Shown here in pieces: positions 63,387-64,000 of a stretch of 64,000 nt of DNA. The DNA comes from Lachnospiraceae bacterium (lineage in GTDB: Bacteria > Bacillota > Clostridia > Lachnospirales > Lachnospiraceae), in the NCBI GenBank assembly GCA_031272985.1, contig JAISSU010000029.1, forward strand, positions 248,001-312,000, given 5' to 3'. Each line of letters opens with the position of its first letter. Within the stretch, counting starts at the first letter, position 1. The notes beneath the pieces were generated by a model. The model did not search any database, was not told the DNA's origin, and saw only the letters and a list, made by a program, of their open reading frames with translations. Made by a program: the position numbers and the translations under genes.

Positions 63387-64000
63387 TGATAGAAGCAAAT
63401 GAAAGTTACGCAGAGGACTATCAGATGCGTATGCTTAAAACAAATAGGATAGAAGGAATTCTGGAGGTGCGTTCAATGATGGCAAACGGACGCGCCAGAT
63501 TTAGCTATGACATTGACGGAATGGTGTCAATGAAGGCGGCTTTTGAAAAGAGCTCAATTGGAGGCAAAGAACTGCGTGCTTTATTGGAAAATTTGGCGAC
63601 AGCAAGAGAAGAAATCGAAAACCATCTTTTGCTTCCCGAAAGGATCCTTCTGTCGCCGGAATATATCTTTTGCGGCGAGGAAAGATATCATTTTTGTTAT
63701 TATCCGATAGGGAGGCAGGATAGCTGGAGCAGTTTTGAAGCATTGGTAGAATTTTTCGTAAATAAGATTGATTCGAATGACGCCGATGCCATTCAGATGG
63801 CGTTTGCCCTTGAAAAAGGCTGCAAGGAAGGAAATTATAGTATCTCAAAATTAATATCAAACGTATTACAGATGAATAAAAAAGAAAGCTTTGAAAAGTG
63901 GAAGGAAGAAGGAATGCGGGAAATCTATGATTATGTGGCAGATTTGGATGACGAGATAGAACCATTGGAAATAAGAGAAGAAAAGCGAGGGTGGTTTTCG
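63371..64000 (+). CDS. DUF6382-like protein, 5' part (cut by window end)
   Basis: Open from ATG at 63371 (MERRLMIEANESYAEDYQMR) through the last base, 210 codons with no stop. The sequence has the pattern LLLPERILLSPEYIFCGEER and FHFCYYPIG, seen in DUF6382 proteins of Tad loci, which often end in an FHA domain. Start overlaps the previous gene by 16 nt. The C-terminus lies beyond the window. Confidence 0.7.
   Translation, partial: MERRLMIEANESYAEDYQMRMLKTNRIEGILEVRSMMANGRARFSYDIDGMVSMKAAFEKSSIGGKELRALLENLATAREEIENHLLLPERILLSPEYIFCGEERYHFCYYPIGRQDSWSSFEALVEFFVNKIDSNDADAIQMAFALEKGCKEGNYSISKLISNVLQMNKKESFEKWKEEGMREIYDYVADLDDEIEPLEIREEKRGWFS

Noticed and set aside
1-64000. tRNA or rRNA genes, insertion sequences and prophage genes
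   Set aside because: No tRNA cloverleaf with a GTTCGA-type arm, no transposase or integrase and no phage structural gene was recognised anywhere in the window.

Overview
The window looks like chromosome of a Gram-positive Clostridia bacterium, most likely a member of the Lachnospiraceae or a close relative. This is inferred from gene content: an L10 leader upstream of rplJ-rplL, consensus sigma-A promoters with 17-bp spacers, strong AGGAGG ribosome sites, many lipoproteins, a secretin-less Tad pilus locus with a DUF5702-type protein, an ECF-type vitamin transporter component and a YerC-type TrpR homologue. I saw no rRNA, tRNA, transposase, integrase, phage gene or convincing CRISPR array.

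Layout. Positions 26-7821 are housekeeping: ligA, clpX, a small coiled-coil protein, then rpmG-secE-nusG-rplK-rplA and, behind its own promoter and L10 leader, rplJ-rplL, closed by a terminator. After a reverse-strand yerC comes a complete histidine-to-glutamate pathway (8423-14906: hutH, hutU, glutamate formiminotransferase, cyclodeaminase, hutI). It is followed by an old-yellow-enzyme-type oxidoreductase with its own promoter, then efp. Positions 17661-22944 carry rhamnulokinase, rhamnose isomerase, a second FGGY sugar kinase and an aldo/keto reductase. A CopA-type P-ATPase (reverse) and an HxlR regulator diverge from each other. Two reverse-strand lipoproteins follow.

Positions 28961-35681 hold a CUT1 sugar-type ABC transporter with one binding protein, two permeases, a small membrane protein, two different ATPases and a GntR/UTRA regulator. 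Next come a divergent LysR/MATE pair, a scar of decayed genes, and an AAA/DUF4143 ATPase preceded by 34-bp tandem repeats. A cobalamin riboswitch then precedes a DUF4430 lipoprotein and an ECF S component. Positions 41439-48772 combine a BenE-type permease, a LysR regulator, a CUT2-type ABC transporter and a tannase-like esterase, which suggests use of plant aromatic esters.

The long gap 48773-49359 contains a well-formed promoter, about 270 bp that fold into a closed structured RNA, and a terminator: a candidate non-coding RNA I cannot assign to a family. It is followed by a small protein, a GH18 glycosidase with SH3 domain, a membrane-anchored lipase, a Sua5-type tRNA-modification enzyme, upp and a dCMP deaminase. 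The last 8.3 kb is a Tad/Flp pilus operon (TadZ, TadA, TadB, TadC, Flp, DUF5702, two TadE-like proteins, prepilin peptidase) running off the end in a gene I read as DUF6382-like.

The points most worth following are the unassigned RNA (48949-49214), the repeat-built C-terminal tail on ribosomal protein L10, the ectodomain inserted in TadC and the cysteine modules on TadE, the two-ATPase transporter with matching Q-loop substitutions, and the BenE-ABC-tannase cluster.
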